64,000 nucleotides of DNA from contig QUOL01000024.1 of assembly GCA_009761415.1 (NCBI GenBank), positions 62,001 to 126,000 on the forward strand, in the 5' to 3' direction. This DNA is from Sarcomyxa edulis (Eukaryota > Basidiomycota > Agaricomycetes > Agaricales > Mycenaceae). Positions 1 to 11,407 of this stretch are shown one piece after another (positions within the stretch are counted from its first letter, which is position 1; each line of letters begins with the position of its first letter). Under the pieces are notes generated by a model. It worked only from the letters and a program-made list of their open reading frames with translations. It was not told where the DNA came from and searched no databases. Made by a program: the position numbers and the translations under genes.

Positions 1-1469
1 GCTGTACTGCTCAAACCATCACCGCAGACACCCTTAACCGCGACCCGTTTCGCGAGTGCGCTGATCAACGCGGGATTACCGGCTAACTTAATCAGCGTCG
101 TTCACCTAGACCCTGCATTGACCCAATATGTTATCGCGCACAAGCGCGTCAACTTTGTGTCATTCACAGGCAGTGTCGTTGGCGGGAGAGCCGTGGAGGA
201 GGCTGCAGTCAAAGCGGACGGCTTCAAGGGTGTAGCGTTAGAGGTCGAATTCCGCCTTAATGGTCTAATTGTAGCACTGACTTGCTTTTGTAGCTCGGAG
301 GGAAAGATCCGGCCTATGTAAGAGCAGATGCAGACCTCGATTATACGGCCGCGGAATTAGTAGACGGGGCTTTCTTCAACTCTGGACAAAGTTGTTGCTC
401 CGTCGAGGTGCGTAATACCTTGCTTATAGTTGTCCCGGACTTGATATTTTGATTCCCCAGCGCATCTACGTGCATGAAACAGTATTCGACGCATTCGTGT
501 CCAAGTTTGTTGATATCACCAAGGTCTATAACTATACCATTTCCCCTGAAAATTCATTGAGAAAACGCAAAACAGAAATACAATCTTGCCGATCCTACAG
601 ATCCACAGGCAAATCTCGGTCCAGTTGTTAGTCTTGCGAGTGCGGAAAGGATTCGGAAGCAGGTCGCGGATGCTGGTGTGTGTCTGAATAACTAAAAATG
701 ATGGCCCTAAATAATGTTTGGACGGATAGTTAATGCAGGTGCCAAGGCACTTATACCCGGGGACTTGTTCCCAATCGCCACACCGTGAGTCTTGCACTTA
801 GCATTGTTGCTCTGATCGATATATCGATATATGGTTCGCTATCTCAGTGGTACAACATACGTTGCTCCACAGGTGCTAGTTGATGTCAACCATAGTAAGC
901 TCTCTACAAACTTCATGAGGCAGCAGCGATACTAATGCGCCTACAGCTATGGACGTTATGAAAGAAGAGACTTTCGGTCCTATCATTGGCATTATGAAGG
1001 CTCGTTCCTACCGTGATCCCAATACCAACTGACGCTCACCACTATGTGCAGGTTAAGTCAGACGAAGAAGCGCTTCGACTAATGAACGACTCGCCGTATG
1101 GCCTCACTGCGTCCATCTGGACAGATCTCCAGGGCGGCTCCAAGGAATCGGAGGCGGCCTTCCAGAGGTTTGCTGACGGTTTAGAAACAGGTACCGTCTT
1201 CTTGAACCGGTATGTTATCCGTACAACATCTCTTGAATTTGTCCGAAATCCGAGATTGCGGCGTCCTCGTAGATGCGATTATCTGGATCCGGCGCTGGCG
1301 TGGACGGGAGTCAAGAATAGTGGGAGGGGTGTCAGTTTGAGCAAATATGGTGAGTTTTTCACTTCCACTCGCTCTATCTGTTGAGCGGATTGACTTATGT
1401 GCGTCTCCTTCAGGGTATGACCAGTTGACAAGGGCGAAGAGCGTACACATGAAGATCAAGATCGCTTGA
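1..1469 (+). CDS. Aldehyde dehydrogenase family protein, 5'-truncated by window edge
   Basis: NAD(P)-dependent oxidation of an aldehyde to the acid is the family reaction; the substrate cannot be read from sequence. The reading frame is open from base 1 and an intron runs 244-293. The spliced product shows VNFVSFTGSVVGGRAV (cofactor-loop region), the general-base glutamate in ALE-LGGKDPAYV across that intron, and the catalytic cysteine in FFNSGQSCCSVE. Further on come KEETFGPIIGIMK and, near the end, NSGRGVSLSKYG. The protein ends KSVHMKIKIA before TGA at 1467-1469. Several more introns are needed, for example one that joins FLNR to CDYLDPALAW. The N-terminal third lies outside the window. 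It stands beside a flavin monooxygenase and a GMC-oxidoreductase remnant, so a detoxification or aromatic-aldehyde role is possible, but that is inference. Family assignment is certain. Confidence 0.93.
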
Positions 1470-1981
1470 AGGCAGATCAATCATGATAAACGGTAGGAAG
1501 TATGAAAGAAAATCGTTCAAGGATAATTACACAATTACAGACGAATAGGTCGCCTTCTGTTATAGCGGGTGAGAAGGCTGCCCTTGATTCAGGAGGTTGG
1601 CTACTGATAGATGATGAGTAGATCACTGAGTCATGACCGAGAAGGCCTGCAATCACCGAGTTCCCCACAAACCAGTTTCACCGTTTGAATCCTCCAGTTC
1701 AGACATTCTCAACTTACGTTCAGTAGCCCGAACGTACTAGCAATCCTATGACCCGATCTTAGACATCGAAAAGGTTTACCATCGCGCGGGATCGCCCGAG
1801 TTGTTGACCACTTCAAGGACAGCGCCCTGTATTTTTTTGCACATTCGCGCTAAATACAGAACTCGCTGCCGCTCGCTACTTTTGTGCCTTATAACTCGAG
1901 CATACTCTAGTGATGGCTGAAAAAACCCCCATCGATACTCCCTTTCCTTGGCTCATCGTCGCCTACAAGTAAATATTCCCA
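1470..1981. other. Intergenic region
   Basis: Lies between the aldehyde dehydrogenase stop and the monooxygenase ATG. Only short ORFs without splice logic are present. It must contain the promoter of the monooxygenase gene. No clear TATA box or repeat was seen. Confidence 0.6.
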
Positions 1982-4252
1982 ATGACATCTCCCGACCAAC
2001 GTCTTGAATCTGTAGGCATCATTGGCTCCGGGACTGCAGGTCAGGTCTCCGCTCAGTCCTCTGCGCTGTTGTTGATTCAATCACAGGGCTTATCACAGCG
2101 TACACTCTCCTTGAAGACGGATTTCAAGACGTGCAAATTATTACACGCGACCAGTCCGCTGGTGGCGTCTGGTCAGAAGAACGCATCTATCCTGGGTTAT
2201 ACATCAATAAGTAGGTGTACTTAATTCCTCGAATTGAAACGATTGTTGCTCAGTACGATTATCTTGCCCCTTGCCAGTGTTCATGGGGAGTTTCGGTTCT
2301 CGTCATTGCCAATGGCTCCCCCGTTACACGCTTCGAAGACGGGTGGCCGATTAAGTGGCGAAGACATGCACCAATACATGCAAGAGTTCAGCGAGAGATT
2401 TCTGAAAGACAAGATTCGTTTCGATACGCAAGTAAATAAGATCCAACGGGACAGCACTGGTCTCTGGCTGCTTGACACAAGCAACAAACTCACCGGATCG
2501 GAAGAGGTATTGCGATTCTCTAGGATTGTCCTCTGCACAGGAGTATGTAAACCTTGTTTTTCTTGGGTCGAGGAGTGTATCTGACCCTTTTCAAATCACA
2601 AGGGATGCAGCACCCCATACTTCGACCCAAACCTCTCTCCGTCTGCTGCGGAACAAGCGCAATTCAAAGGCCTGGTCATTCATTCTATGCATTTTAACTC
2701 CCTTTTCAAGACAATATTGGCCACCGTTGAGTCTATTCAGCCGGGCTCAGAGAACGATTCCCCTTCTTTTGTCGTCGTAGGTGGCGGGAAATCTGCCCAG
2801 GAGTGCGTAACATTTGGTTCTGCGCGTTGCTCATAACAACGACTTTCATCTTCAGTATTGCTGCCTATTTAGCCAACGAGGGACGAAAAGTATCAGTTGT
2901 CTTTGAAACTGCCGATGCTTTTCCTGCTGCGCCGAAGCCTCTTCCAGATTTCATCCGGAAGAGTAGGTGAGCTTTGATAATTTCTCATCCGCTCGACTAC
3001 TTCCTGTTAACGTTTCGTTCCAGGATGCTCTCAATCATGTCCCCACACATAACATTGCGCACCCGACTTGAGTACGATTTCGACCCCGCTCTTCTTCATC
3101 TCGTTTTGCTCGAAAGTGATGATTGTTCGATGCAGGCGATTTCTCCATACCACATGGTTAGGAAACAAGATAGTGCACGGGATGTGGGACTCCATAGCAC
3201 GCGACTCAGTAAGCTGTATCCCCTCATTTCTAGTTGACTAAGTCACTAAAATGGTTGAATGTCAGTTCGAGGCATTTTCTGTCCCGGAAGACTCCCCTCT
3301 ACGTAACGCGCGTTCGCCATTTTGGAGTGTCCGGACGAACGACGAGGGAATACCACGTCCCAACAGTTTCCATGCACTTGTCAATATGGGTAGGATCGAG
3401 CTCGTGGCTCCAGCCCGAGTTGAGGCATATGGAACCGACGGTCGTTCTGTCGTTTTGAGCACCGGGAAGAACATCAAGGCAGCTGCCATCATACATGCCA
3501 CTGGATATTCATCCTCTTGGACTCAACTTTTTGACGGTATGGTTGTTCTGTCTCTGAATCATATCTGCGGTTAATCATCGTCCGTCAGAACAAACGGCAG
3601 AGGCTGTTGGGATTCACAGACACCCAGTTCCAGCGGATGGGATATTCAAGGACGACTGGAACTATACTACGTTAACCAATCCACCACCTGCTCGTCCTGA
3701 TAACGAGCACTGGGCATCTTCCATATATCAAGGGATCGTCCCAGCCAAGAACATTGACCGTCGTGATTTTGCGATCAATGGTTCAGTGGCGAGTTGCTTA
3801 CTATCATGCTCTCTTGACATACCTGACCTGAAAATATATCCTAGCTCACGACGAACAACGGTTACGTATGCGAAGTCTCCGCTCACTGGATCTCGTCGTA
3901 CTTCCTACAGGATAAGATGCGACTTCCATCGTCGCCTGAAGAGGCGCTCGAATATACCGAACGAGTCGCTTCTCGGATGCGCAAGCGCTACCCGGGTGCA
4001 TGTGTCAACGAGAGCTATAGTAGCCTTATCGCTTTTTTCACGTAGGTGTTCAACTATATCCTTGTCTGTTTGGGTCCTAACTGATATAGCTCCGTTTTTA
4101 GCTGGCCGCAGTACACAGACGAACTACTCGAAGATATGGGTCTTCGAAGTATGAGGAGCGGTGGCAACTTGTTGACCTGGCCATGCAAAGTCATTGACTC
4201 GAAGGAGATCTCGACTCTCAAAGAGGAACGCAATGCAAAGCGAGGAAACTGA
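1982..4252 (+). CDS. Flavin-containing monooxygenase-like FAD/NADPH enzyme
   Basis: Predicted flavin-dependent monooxygenase (dimethylaniline/cyclohexanone-monooxygenase-like) that would use FAD and NADPH to oxygenate a small substrate. The ATG at 1982 opens MTSPDQRLESVGIIGSGTAG, a Rossmann FAD-binding motif at the very N-terminus. Later exons give GGVWSEERIYPGLYIN, typical of FMOs, then HGEFRFSSLPM. A second dinucleotide fold follows, with FVVVGGGKSAQDIAAYLA, and then the conserved IIHATGYSSSW near the C-terminal third. The last exon ends EERNAKRGN before TGA at 4250-4252. At least eight short introns are required, and every one found has GT-AG ends in frame. No disabling mutation was seen. 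Substrate is unknown; fungal homologues act in secondary metabolism and xenobiotic oxidation. The adjacent aldehyde dehydrogenase is on the same strand. Confidence 0.88.
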
Positions 4253-4649
4253 GGGAAACCGATGAGACGAACGCAATTGCTTGAGCAAGTATATTAGCTG
4301 ACCTTCAATACTAGTGCTATGATTCTGTATTGTAGACAGAACTCTCAAGCTTGAGGATAATTCTCAAATGGCATGGTGGCTGTGCCGTCGTTTGCAAAGC
4401 CTCCGGCGATTGATTCTGAACCTCATCGATACATACACTTCGGCTTAGTCACTGCCCCTCGCATACACCCCAGGAGTAGACTCGCTGTTCTGCAGTCAAC
4501 GAGTACTATATGGTCGTCTTTCTCACATACCCAAAGTGACAGCCATCATGATGACATCGGTGCATACATCGTGGTGTCTGATTATTATTTTTGCGGTAGT
4601 CTCATGGACTGGATGGTTCCCAGCCGGAACGTCCATATCTGGTGGGATA

Positions 4650-5130
4650 TCATGGTCCGTCGATCGCTTGATCACTCCCTTTCGCAGTCCAATTCTTCAC
4701 ATTTGGATTAGGCCTGAGCACCCATTCCTGTTTCTCATCTAAAAACTCATAGACTCCGGATACATGCACGTGGATACTGTCTGAAAATCTCTCGAGAGGA
4801 ACCATTGTCAGTGTTCTCCATTCGGAGTGATCCTTCTGTCTTGTAAAGACCGACAACGTCCTGAATAGCATTCGAGCTCCAAAGATCCCGGCTTGGACCC
4901 GGTCTTTGACCCGCATTACTTACTTTGCACAAAACATCGGTGTGTCTACTCCCACCTTTCACGAACTGTTGCGAACTACCTCGCGCTTGTGTCTTAGATC
5001 TGCAGAGCCTTGTATACGATCAAATTCATTAGAAAGAATGATCCATCCAAAAGTGTTAGAGGCAAGCGCCTGCAAATCCTTGTAATACCTATGCTCATAT
5101 TGGCGAAGATCTTCGGTGAAGGAATTGAAT
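4650..5130 (-). other. Unassigned minus-strand coding-like stretches
   Basis: The minus strand carries two open stretches with coding-like composition. One (about 5115-4978) reads RYYKDLQALASNTFGWII and then LSNEFDRIQGS. The other (4916-4650) reads through SEWRTLTMVPLERFSDSIHV and VYEFLDEKQEWVLRPNPNVK. I do not recognise a family. They may be exons of one gene or a remnant, since no clean start, splice chain or end could be built. They abut, tail to tail, the GMC-oxidoreductase fragment on the other strand. Confidence 0.25.
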
Positions 5131-5674
5131 CCAGGTCCTCACATCCAGACAGATGAAGAAATTGCAAGTACGTATATCATTTCAAAATCCCACGCAGTGT
5201 CTCATACCTTCCAAAGATTGGGTAAGGACTGTTCCAGTACAACGTATTGTGCTTTTATCTCAAATTCCCCCACTCGAGACTCAAGAATATGCATGCTGTG
5301 TGGTGGATACTGCCGGCTGTCTTTCTATGCTTCCGCGATCAAAGGGTGGCGTAGTTGACACTCAGCTCAAGGTGTGTTGCCTGATACATGACAGCGCTCT
5401 CGACGCTCCGGCACTGATAAATACACTTTTGCAGGTATATGGTACGAGTAACATCCGAGTCGCTGATTTGTCCATTGTCCCGTTGCATTTTGCGGCTAAT
5501 TCTCAAGGTCACTGAACCACTGTTCTGATGATTGACTTGGGTAGCTGAGGAAGTCATTATATAGCGACGGCATATGCCATTGCTGAACAAGGTGTGCGGC
5601 GAGGTTCCCCTATGCATCTCGCTATCTGACGATCTTCTTTTCTAGCTGCTGATTTCATCAGAAACGTAATCTAA
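5116..5674 (+). pseudogene. C-terminal remnant of a GMC (aryl-alcohol oxidase-like) oxidoreductase
   Basis: Spliced in order, the segments read KELNPGPHIQTDEEIA, then DTAGCLSMLPRSKGGVVDTQ, then VYGTSNIRVADLSIVPLHFA, then TAYAIAEQ and AADFIRNVI before TAA at 5672-5674. This is the characteristic C-terminal end of fungal GMC flavoenzymes, with recognisable introns still in place. Nothing upstream encodes the FAD-binding N-terminal three quarters of the roughly 600-residue enzyme; instead unrelated minus-strand reading frames lie there. The active-site histidine of the family motif HTAGT is also changed, here reading DTAGC. A dead fragment left by rearrangement is the simplest view. A short spliced transcript is still possible because the splice sites look intact. 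Confidence 0.75.
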
Positions 5675-6631
5675 ACAGGAGATTTTGTGATTTCCTGACC
5701 CACAACATGCGACGGCAATCGATACAGAGCAAGTACATATCAATGATTTGGAGCAACTGGTGCGACTTGAACTACTCCTCCTGTGCATCAAGATCATATG
5801 TCTTGTATGGACTTCCTATGAGACTGACGCGCGAGTCCCGAGACCGTTAGTCCATCCAGTACATTCGAGATGACCACGCGTACCTGGAAAACGAGATAGA
5901 GTAGACAATATGCATTAATATTGGCCTCGTGTAACGCGCAACGCGCGAAACGCTAAGTATTTCGAACCCAATTTCTCGAGCACGGACGCCTGGCAGCGGA
6001 TGATAGATACTGTAACCTGCAGACACGTGTAAGTCTCGACCGCCCTGGCAAGATGGCAGAATATATAAATGACTATCCCGGTCAGAAACAAGTCCATATA
6101 TGATGAGTTCTTGACGGGTCCAAAGCCGGGTTCAGACTTTCGAGCTCGAGGTCTTCAATATCGAGTTTACAAAGGGGGAAGGAGGCGCGTGCTGCACGCG
6201 CACTTAGGCGCTTGTGGCTGTTTCCTTCGATCGTGATATCGATCCTTCCTCGGCGCATCGCAACCTCGCTATTATTTGAATTCCTTTTACACAAAGGAAA
6301 CTGTCTGAAAGACAATTGTGGAGTGTTGGCGGTGTCTGGCGGTGTCGGGCAGTTGTCCTGAGCGTCTTGTGCAGTGAAACGAAGCACGCATGCTTCTTGT
6401 GACTTGGGGCTGGTGTGCCTTTTTTAGGTGCATCTATATCATAGAAGGTCTTCAATCCAACAATCCACCTTTCTGCTTTGACACTCAGAAATCAGACCGG
6501 CCAACCAGGACTCGGGGGATCTGCTATTTTCTAGCAGGCGGCCTGACAGCGGTTTCCAAAGGCCATCAACGTAATTCCATCACCATCACCCACCAGCGCG
6601 TTTTACACACGTTCAATCCCTGCTTTTCACT
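5675..6631. other. Intergenic region
   Basis: About 950 bases between the GMC remnant and the DUF3433 gene. A 101-codon minus-strand ORF at 6387-6082 has no recognisable family and no splice context, and I do not accept it as a gene. The right half should hold the promoter of the downstream membrane-protein gene. Confidence 0.5.
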
Positions 6632-9427
6632 ATGGCCTCGTCAGGGCAAAATCTCGAGACTTATACATCCAATTTCTCTGATTCTACTGCTGTTGGAACG
6701 CCTGATGAAATTGGCATGCTTGGCGACTCGACTGGTGCGGTTCATAATGGTGGTGAAACTCAAGGTCTTCCGAAGGGTGCGATGTCAGTACCTATGCTAC
6801 CGTACCGTCCGGTGAGTTGCGTCCAAGTGGTATTCAGCATCGACTAACTGGTTGATCAAGCCTCCTATACCCATTTCGGGTCCAAGCCCGCCTAGTACAC
6901 CGTCTCAGAGACTCTTAGATGCTGCAGAGTCCCCGAACCGCGTCCAATTCGCGTCATATCGTGATGAGAAGTCATCCAAGCCTCTTGTTGATGGTACGCT
7001 CGCTGACTCTCGATTTCGACATCGGGACTGACTCTGGCCAGATTCTAACCACAACACATGGACTCCCCTTCCCCTCCGAACATACTTTTGGTTACCCTTC
7101 GTTGCTATCCTTGTGTTAGGAGCCGTGGGCCTTGAGGTCGCGCTGGCTGTCAGTAAAAAGAGACTGGGTAGGTTGAGCTCTGATCATTCGAAAATATGTT
7201 AATGTAAGGCTTTAGGATGGGCGACGAGCGAAAATCCTGGCAATTCGGTCGGAGTGATGCACTACGTATACGTGCGCTATCCTTCCTCGTCCGCGATTGT
7301 TCGATTCTCAAATTTGCCTTCCCAACTCTTCAGACACTTCCGCCAGTTGCAGTCGTTGCAGTATTAGTGGCCATGTGGGCGTGGACAGACATCGAGATCA
7401 AGAAGATGCAGGTATGTGCTGTACAACAGCCCCCTTTTTATATTTTCAACAGTGTCTTCCTTAGCCGTATGTCGATCTAGTCCATGGTGATTCACCACCG
7501 CATCGTAGTCTTTTGTTAGACTACACAAGGACCAAGTACGTTGCTCACTATGGCTGATCTATGCCCACTCACCTGCATTTCTAGCAACTTTTACGTTTGG
7601 ACACGCGCAGCTGGAAATAAACACTACTTAGTTGCTCTCGCATCTCTGATGGTCCTTCTATCTTTGACTTTCCAACCTCTCGCGGCAGCGTTGTTGGTCG
7701 TGAAACCGACTTATTTCACTGATCCTCGTAAGCACAACTACATCCAGTCCGGACCATGACATTCATACTGAGCATTGCAGTCATCACTCGAACGAGTCTC
7801 TTTACTATCGGTCTCAATAACAACACTCAGACAAGCGATTTAACATGTGTGTCTGTCTCCCAATATATTGCGTGCACAAAACTGATTTCGGTCCAAGCAT
7901 TCCTCACTGCCTCGGGTTATGCATCCGCGTCGGTCTTGTACAACCTCACAGATCCTCCGTTTGTCCACAATGGTTATACTGTGGCTCCTTTCGACGTAAG
8001 ACCACTCTTCCTCGAGCTCACTTGCATACTGATGTATGATATGCCAGTTACCGCGAGACATTGTCGGCAATGGGACCGTCTTTGCAAATACTACTGCCGT
8101 TAAAAGTGATCCCGGATGCCAGCCCGTCGATGTCAGTGGTTCATCTATAAATACTCACCAACAGCAGCTCACCTTCCCCCAGGTGACGATGACAAACCAC
8201 ACAGACGGCAGTGGATGGACTAACAACGCAACATTCAACGGGTGCTCCATTTCATGGGAAGTTGATCATAATGCGACATCGCTCTTCGGCAAGAGGCTCT
8301 CTAAACTAAGACATCACTCGAAGCTCACGTACTTTACGCACAGGCACGGACACTCCAGATTGTGGTACCAGCACCCCGGCCTCACTGGGACCTGTCGTCT
8401 TTTGGTTTTTCACCTACGACCCCGTTGCCGCCGCCTCTGCTACATTTTGTTTCCCGTCTATATCCCTTTGGGACGTCGCCGTCACCGTCGACATCGCATC
8501 TGGCAATTTGAGTCAAGTAACGCAACTCGGGCCTTTCAACCAACCTAACAACATCACAGGCGCGCCGTTGAACGGAAGGGTGTATAACGGCATCAACTTT
8601 GATTTTTTGGTCAACCCAGATCGATTCGTGCTGGGAAGGGTGAACGCGACGCAGCTGCAGATGCCAGCTGCTGTGTTTCAGAGTGCAGTACAGAGTGCGC
8701 AAGGGCTGGTAGGTTCGTTTGAGGCCAACCGGTTCGTCGGGCTGTCTTCAAGTGTTTATGTGCGCTTCTTTATCTATTATTGAAGGTTCTGCACTAATTC
8801 TAGGCTTCGCAGTCCACGTACCTCGCACTTATCGCAAAAACGGTTTACTTCTTGCCTGCGTCAGAGCCTATACAGCTGGAGATCAAGACATTCCGAAATA
8901 GGCTTTGGCTGACGTGCGTATCCGATCTCGAATCGATTGCTGCGTATACTAACGAGGGACCTATATTGCAGTCCAACTGCTGTCCATCTCCTGGCGGTTG
9001 CTTTGCTCTTACTCGCTTTTTTCGCCACCATAATCCACCTATTCCATCGTTCTGACCGTCGCAACCTGCACCTCCAGCATGAACCCGGTACTATAGCATC
9101 AGCAGTGTCCATCGGCGCACAAACTAGTATTGGTGAATTACTGGCGGGAAGACAACGAGCGGAGGATATCTCACAAGTTTTGAAGGATAGAAAATTCCGG
9201 TGCGTGATATGTAACCCCCCTCCTTCTCCCTTTCGTCAGCTCATAGATCGCATAGGATCGATCCAGATACCAACCGTATCGTGATGGAAGGGGAAGAAGG
9301 CTATGAATACGCACGTAGTCCAGGTTTTACAGAGCGGCGAAGATCGGTGTTTGCAGCTTTACAAGCAAGGTCTAGCAGGCGCTTTTCGAGGCCGCCTTCG
9401 GTACCAGGCTCGCCTCTACCGACTTGA
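6632..9427 (+). CDS. DUF3433-type multi-spanning membrane protein
   Basis: Fungal membrane protein of unknown function. The ATG at 6632 starts a polar, Ser/Pro-rich N-terminus of about 110 residues. It is followed by the membrane segment TYFWLPFVAILVLGAVGLEV with the preceding tryptophan-proline signature (TWTPLPLRTYFWLP) usual for DUF3433 proteins. Further hydrophobic spans lie at LQTLPPVAVVAVLVAMWAW and YLVALASLMVLLSLTFQPLA. A long, probably extracellular region then carries many N-glycosylation sequons (for example NHTDGSGWTNNAT and DHNATS). A final span reads AVHLLAVALLLLAFFATIIH, followed by a basic cytosolic tail ending SVPGSPLPT before TGA at 9425-9427. About eleven short introns are required. 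Family recognition rests on the layout and the WxPLxLR-like entry to the first span. Confidence 0.75.
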
Positions 9428-10475
9428 TGGATTCTGGATCTTGTGATTCAGCAACCCACACGCCTGTTTCTGGTCTAGGGTACCTTTGTGTCCCCCAATT
9501 TCTTTTCTCAAATTTCTTTTGTTCGCTTTGACTCTATGTATTGTAATACCCATCGACCTGAACTGGTCCTATAGCGACATGTTTTTCAATATTATGCCTT
9601 TTCCATCCATACTTTTTGACGAAGGGTGCACAGGCGTGCACTGGTTTTACAGCTTTTTACAATCGCGTCAGGGTCCCGTGACTTTAGAAACAAGTCGTTG
9701 ATCGAGAATCCGAGATTGGATCCGACCACCTCTCTCCACCTCTCTTATCCACGAAGGACCAGCTCCGTATCCACCGAATCGTTCAATTCCGCTATTCAGC
9801 ACGAGGATGATGGCACGGCTGAGTATTGCATCTGTCGTGCATGGCAGCCCATTGCCCAATGGCTAGGATTCTTGCATCAAGTTAGTATCAAGATCTCGTG
9901 GCTCGTGACATCGCAGTCAAATCGTAAACTTGAGGTGAGTCTTGGACCCCACGACCTCCTCAAAAGACAATAAGCATGCCATCAACATAGTGGCTAAGCA
10001 TCCTAGACTAGATAGACCGCATCGGTACTGTACCTTGGAGACTGAACACACGAATTCTCCGAGAACAGCACGGATGCTTGAGAACAGTGTAAGCTCTCCT
10101 TATTGTCAGATGTTCATTTCTGTCTTTCTGAGTGTTATCCCTAGTGCCCTGGCATTGTCGTACAATATGTGACGCGTGCCGATCGAGTCTGCTTTCGAAT
10201 ACGAGCAAGCATCACCAAATTGGTTGCGCGTGAGCATCTGCTTGTTTAATATACTCTCCATAGATCTTACTGCACCACTACCACACAATCTCCTCTTAAG
10301 AATACTTGCCAAAGGATGGAATCAACTCTTTTCGGACAACAATATCAGGATCTGAGAGGTCATCGATTGGGAGTGGAGGCGACATAAACTAGCTATCCTG
10401 AGGATACTGACCATGCAACAACCCCTATGATATATTTTTAGCGTTATACACTGAGATATCAGCGTTCCGACAGAC
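9428..10475. other. Intergenic region, no supportable gene
   Basis: About 1 kb upstream of the hydrophobin promoter. The plus strand has an open stretch (about 9700-9880) with coding-like composition ending CICRAWQPIAQWLGFLH, but no start, partner exons or family could be found. The remainder looks non-coding. Confidence 0.5.
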
Positions 10476-10482
10476 TATAAAA
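10476..10482 (+). promoter_or_regulatory. TATA box of the hydrophobin gene
   Basis: TATAAAA lies 71-77 bases upstream of the hydrophobin ATG, a usual spacing once a short 5' leader is allowed for. It is followed by a C- and A-rich leader (CAACAACTCCAACCC) typical of strongly expressed fungal genes. A clear TATA box agrees with developmentally switched, high-level expression, which is known for hydrophobins. Confidence 0.65.
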
Positions 10483-10552
10483 GAGTCCAATACTCGTTCC
10501 AAAACTTATCAACAACTCCAACCCAAGTCATACTTACATTTAGTTCCTCATC

Positions 10553-11153
10553 ATGTTGTCTCAAATCCAAACCGCCATCCTCTATGTATTGTTCTCTTTC
10601 TCCGTCCTTGCGGCCGCCATTCCCGGTGGTACGCCCACCACTATCAGTATTACCAACATGCCTCCGGTGACCACGACCGTCACAGTGGTATGTTTCATCA
10701 TTCTGACTCTTTTACGTTCTTTGCATCTAACAGGACGACTGCAGACAGAGCAACCGACCAGCACTTCTATTCCCGCCAGTCAGTGTGATACGGGCTCTAT
10801 CCAGTGCTGCGATGCCACCACATCAGTAAGACATCATATATATATCATTGGTTCTAAGTTGCTCAATTTGTGCTCCCTCATAAGGCCACTAGCTTTGCGG
10901 GCTCAGCTCTCCTTGGCCTCCTAGGAATCATTCTCTCCGACTTGAACGTCATCCTCGGTGTCGTCTGCTCCCCCATTAGCATCATTGGTGCAGGCGGGAG
11001 CTCATGCGCCGCTGAGCCGGTCTGTTGCGAGAACAACAACTTTGTGCGGCGCTGCCTTTTCCTTCTAATTTTTGTATGCTAACATATAGACCTTTGACTT
11101 GCTAGAACGGACTCATTGCCATCGGTTGTACCCCCATCAATATCAACCTTTGA
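10553..11153 (+). CDS. Class I hydrophobin
   Basis: Small secreted amphipathic protein that self-assembles at air-water interfaces and coats aerial hyphae and fruit bodies. Four exons are inferred (10553-10687, 10745-10825, 10885-11043, 11106-11153), giving about 140 residues. A signal peptide is obvious ([20 protein letters not shown]). Eight cysteines occur in the order C-x6-CC-x32-C-x12-C-x5-CC-x12-C-x7, which fits class I hydrophobins of basidiomycetes. The long hydrophobic loop between the third and fourth cysteines holds [20 protein letters not shown]. The protein ends [15 protein letters not shown]. The third intron uses a GTGCGG donor and a TGCTAAC branch-like box. A Thr/Pro-rich stretch precedes the first cysteine. 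The gene is intact and isolated, with no paralogue in the window. Confidence 0.95.
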
Positions 11154-11407
11154 AATCTACAAGGGGCTATAGTTCTGGGTTGGTTGGGTTTTCGTCAGGC
11201 TTCGTAGTTCGATATTGTTATGATTTGGTACAGAAATGCTTCATCTATACACGTGAAGTCTTATGCGAAGTTCATCATGAATCTGACAGAAATCGGCATG
11301 AACCAGTGAACAGAGACACAATTGCATAGCGATTAGGTATGTTCTAGCAATCAGAGCAACGAGCAAGACACCGGCAGGGAAAATACAGAAATTGACAGGA
11401 TGAATCC

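Noticed and set aside
6082..6387. 101-codon minus-strand ORF in the spacer upstream of the DUF3433 gene
   Set aside because: No recognisable domain, no splice partners, composition like non-coding spacer.
9626..9973. Plus-strand ORF with the stretch CICRAWQPIAQWLGFLHQ
   Set aside because: Only one exon-like segment and an apparent 36-base intron; no start, end or family, so not called a gene.
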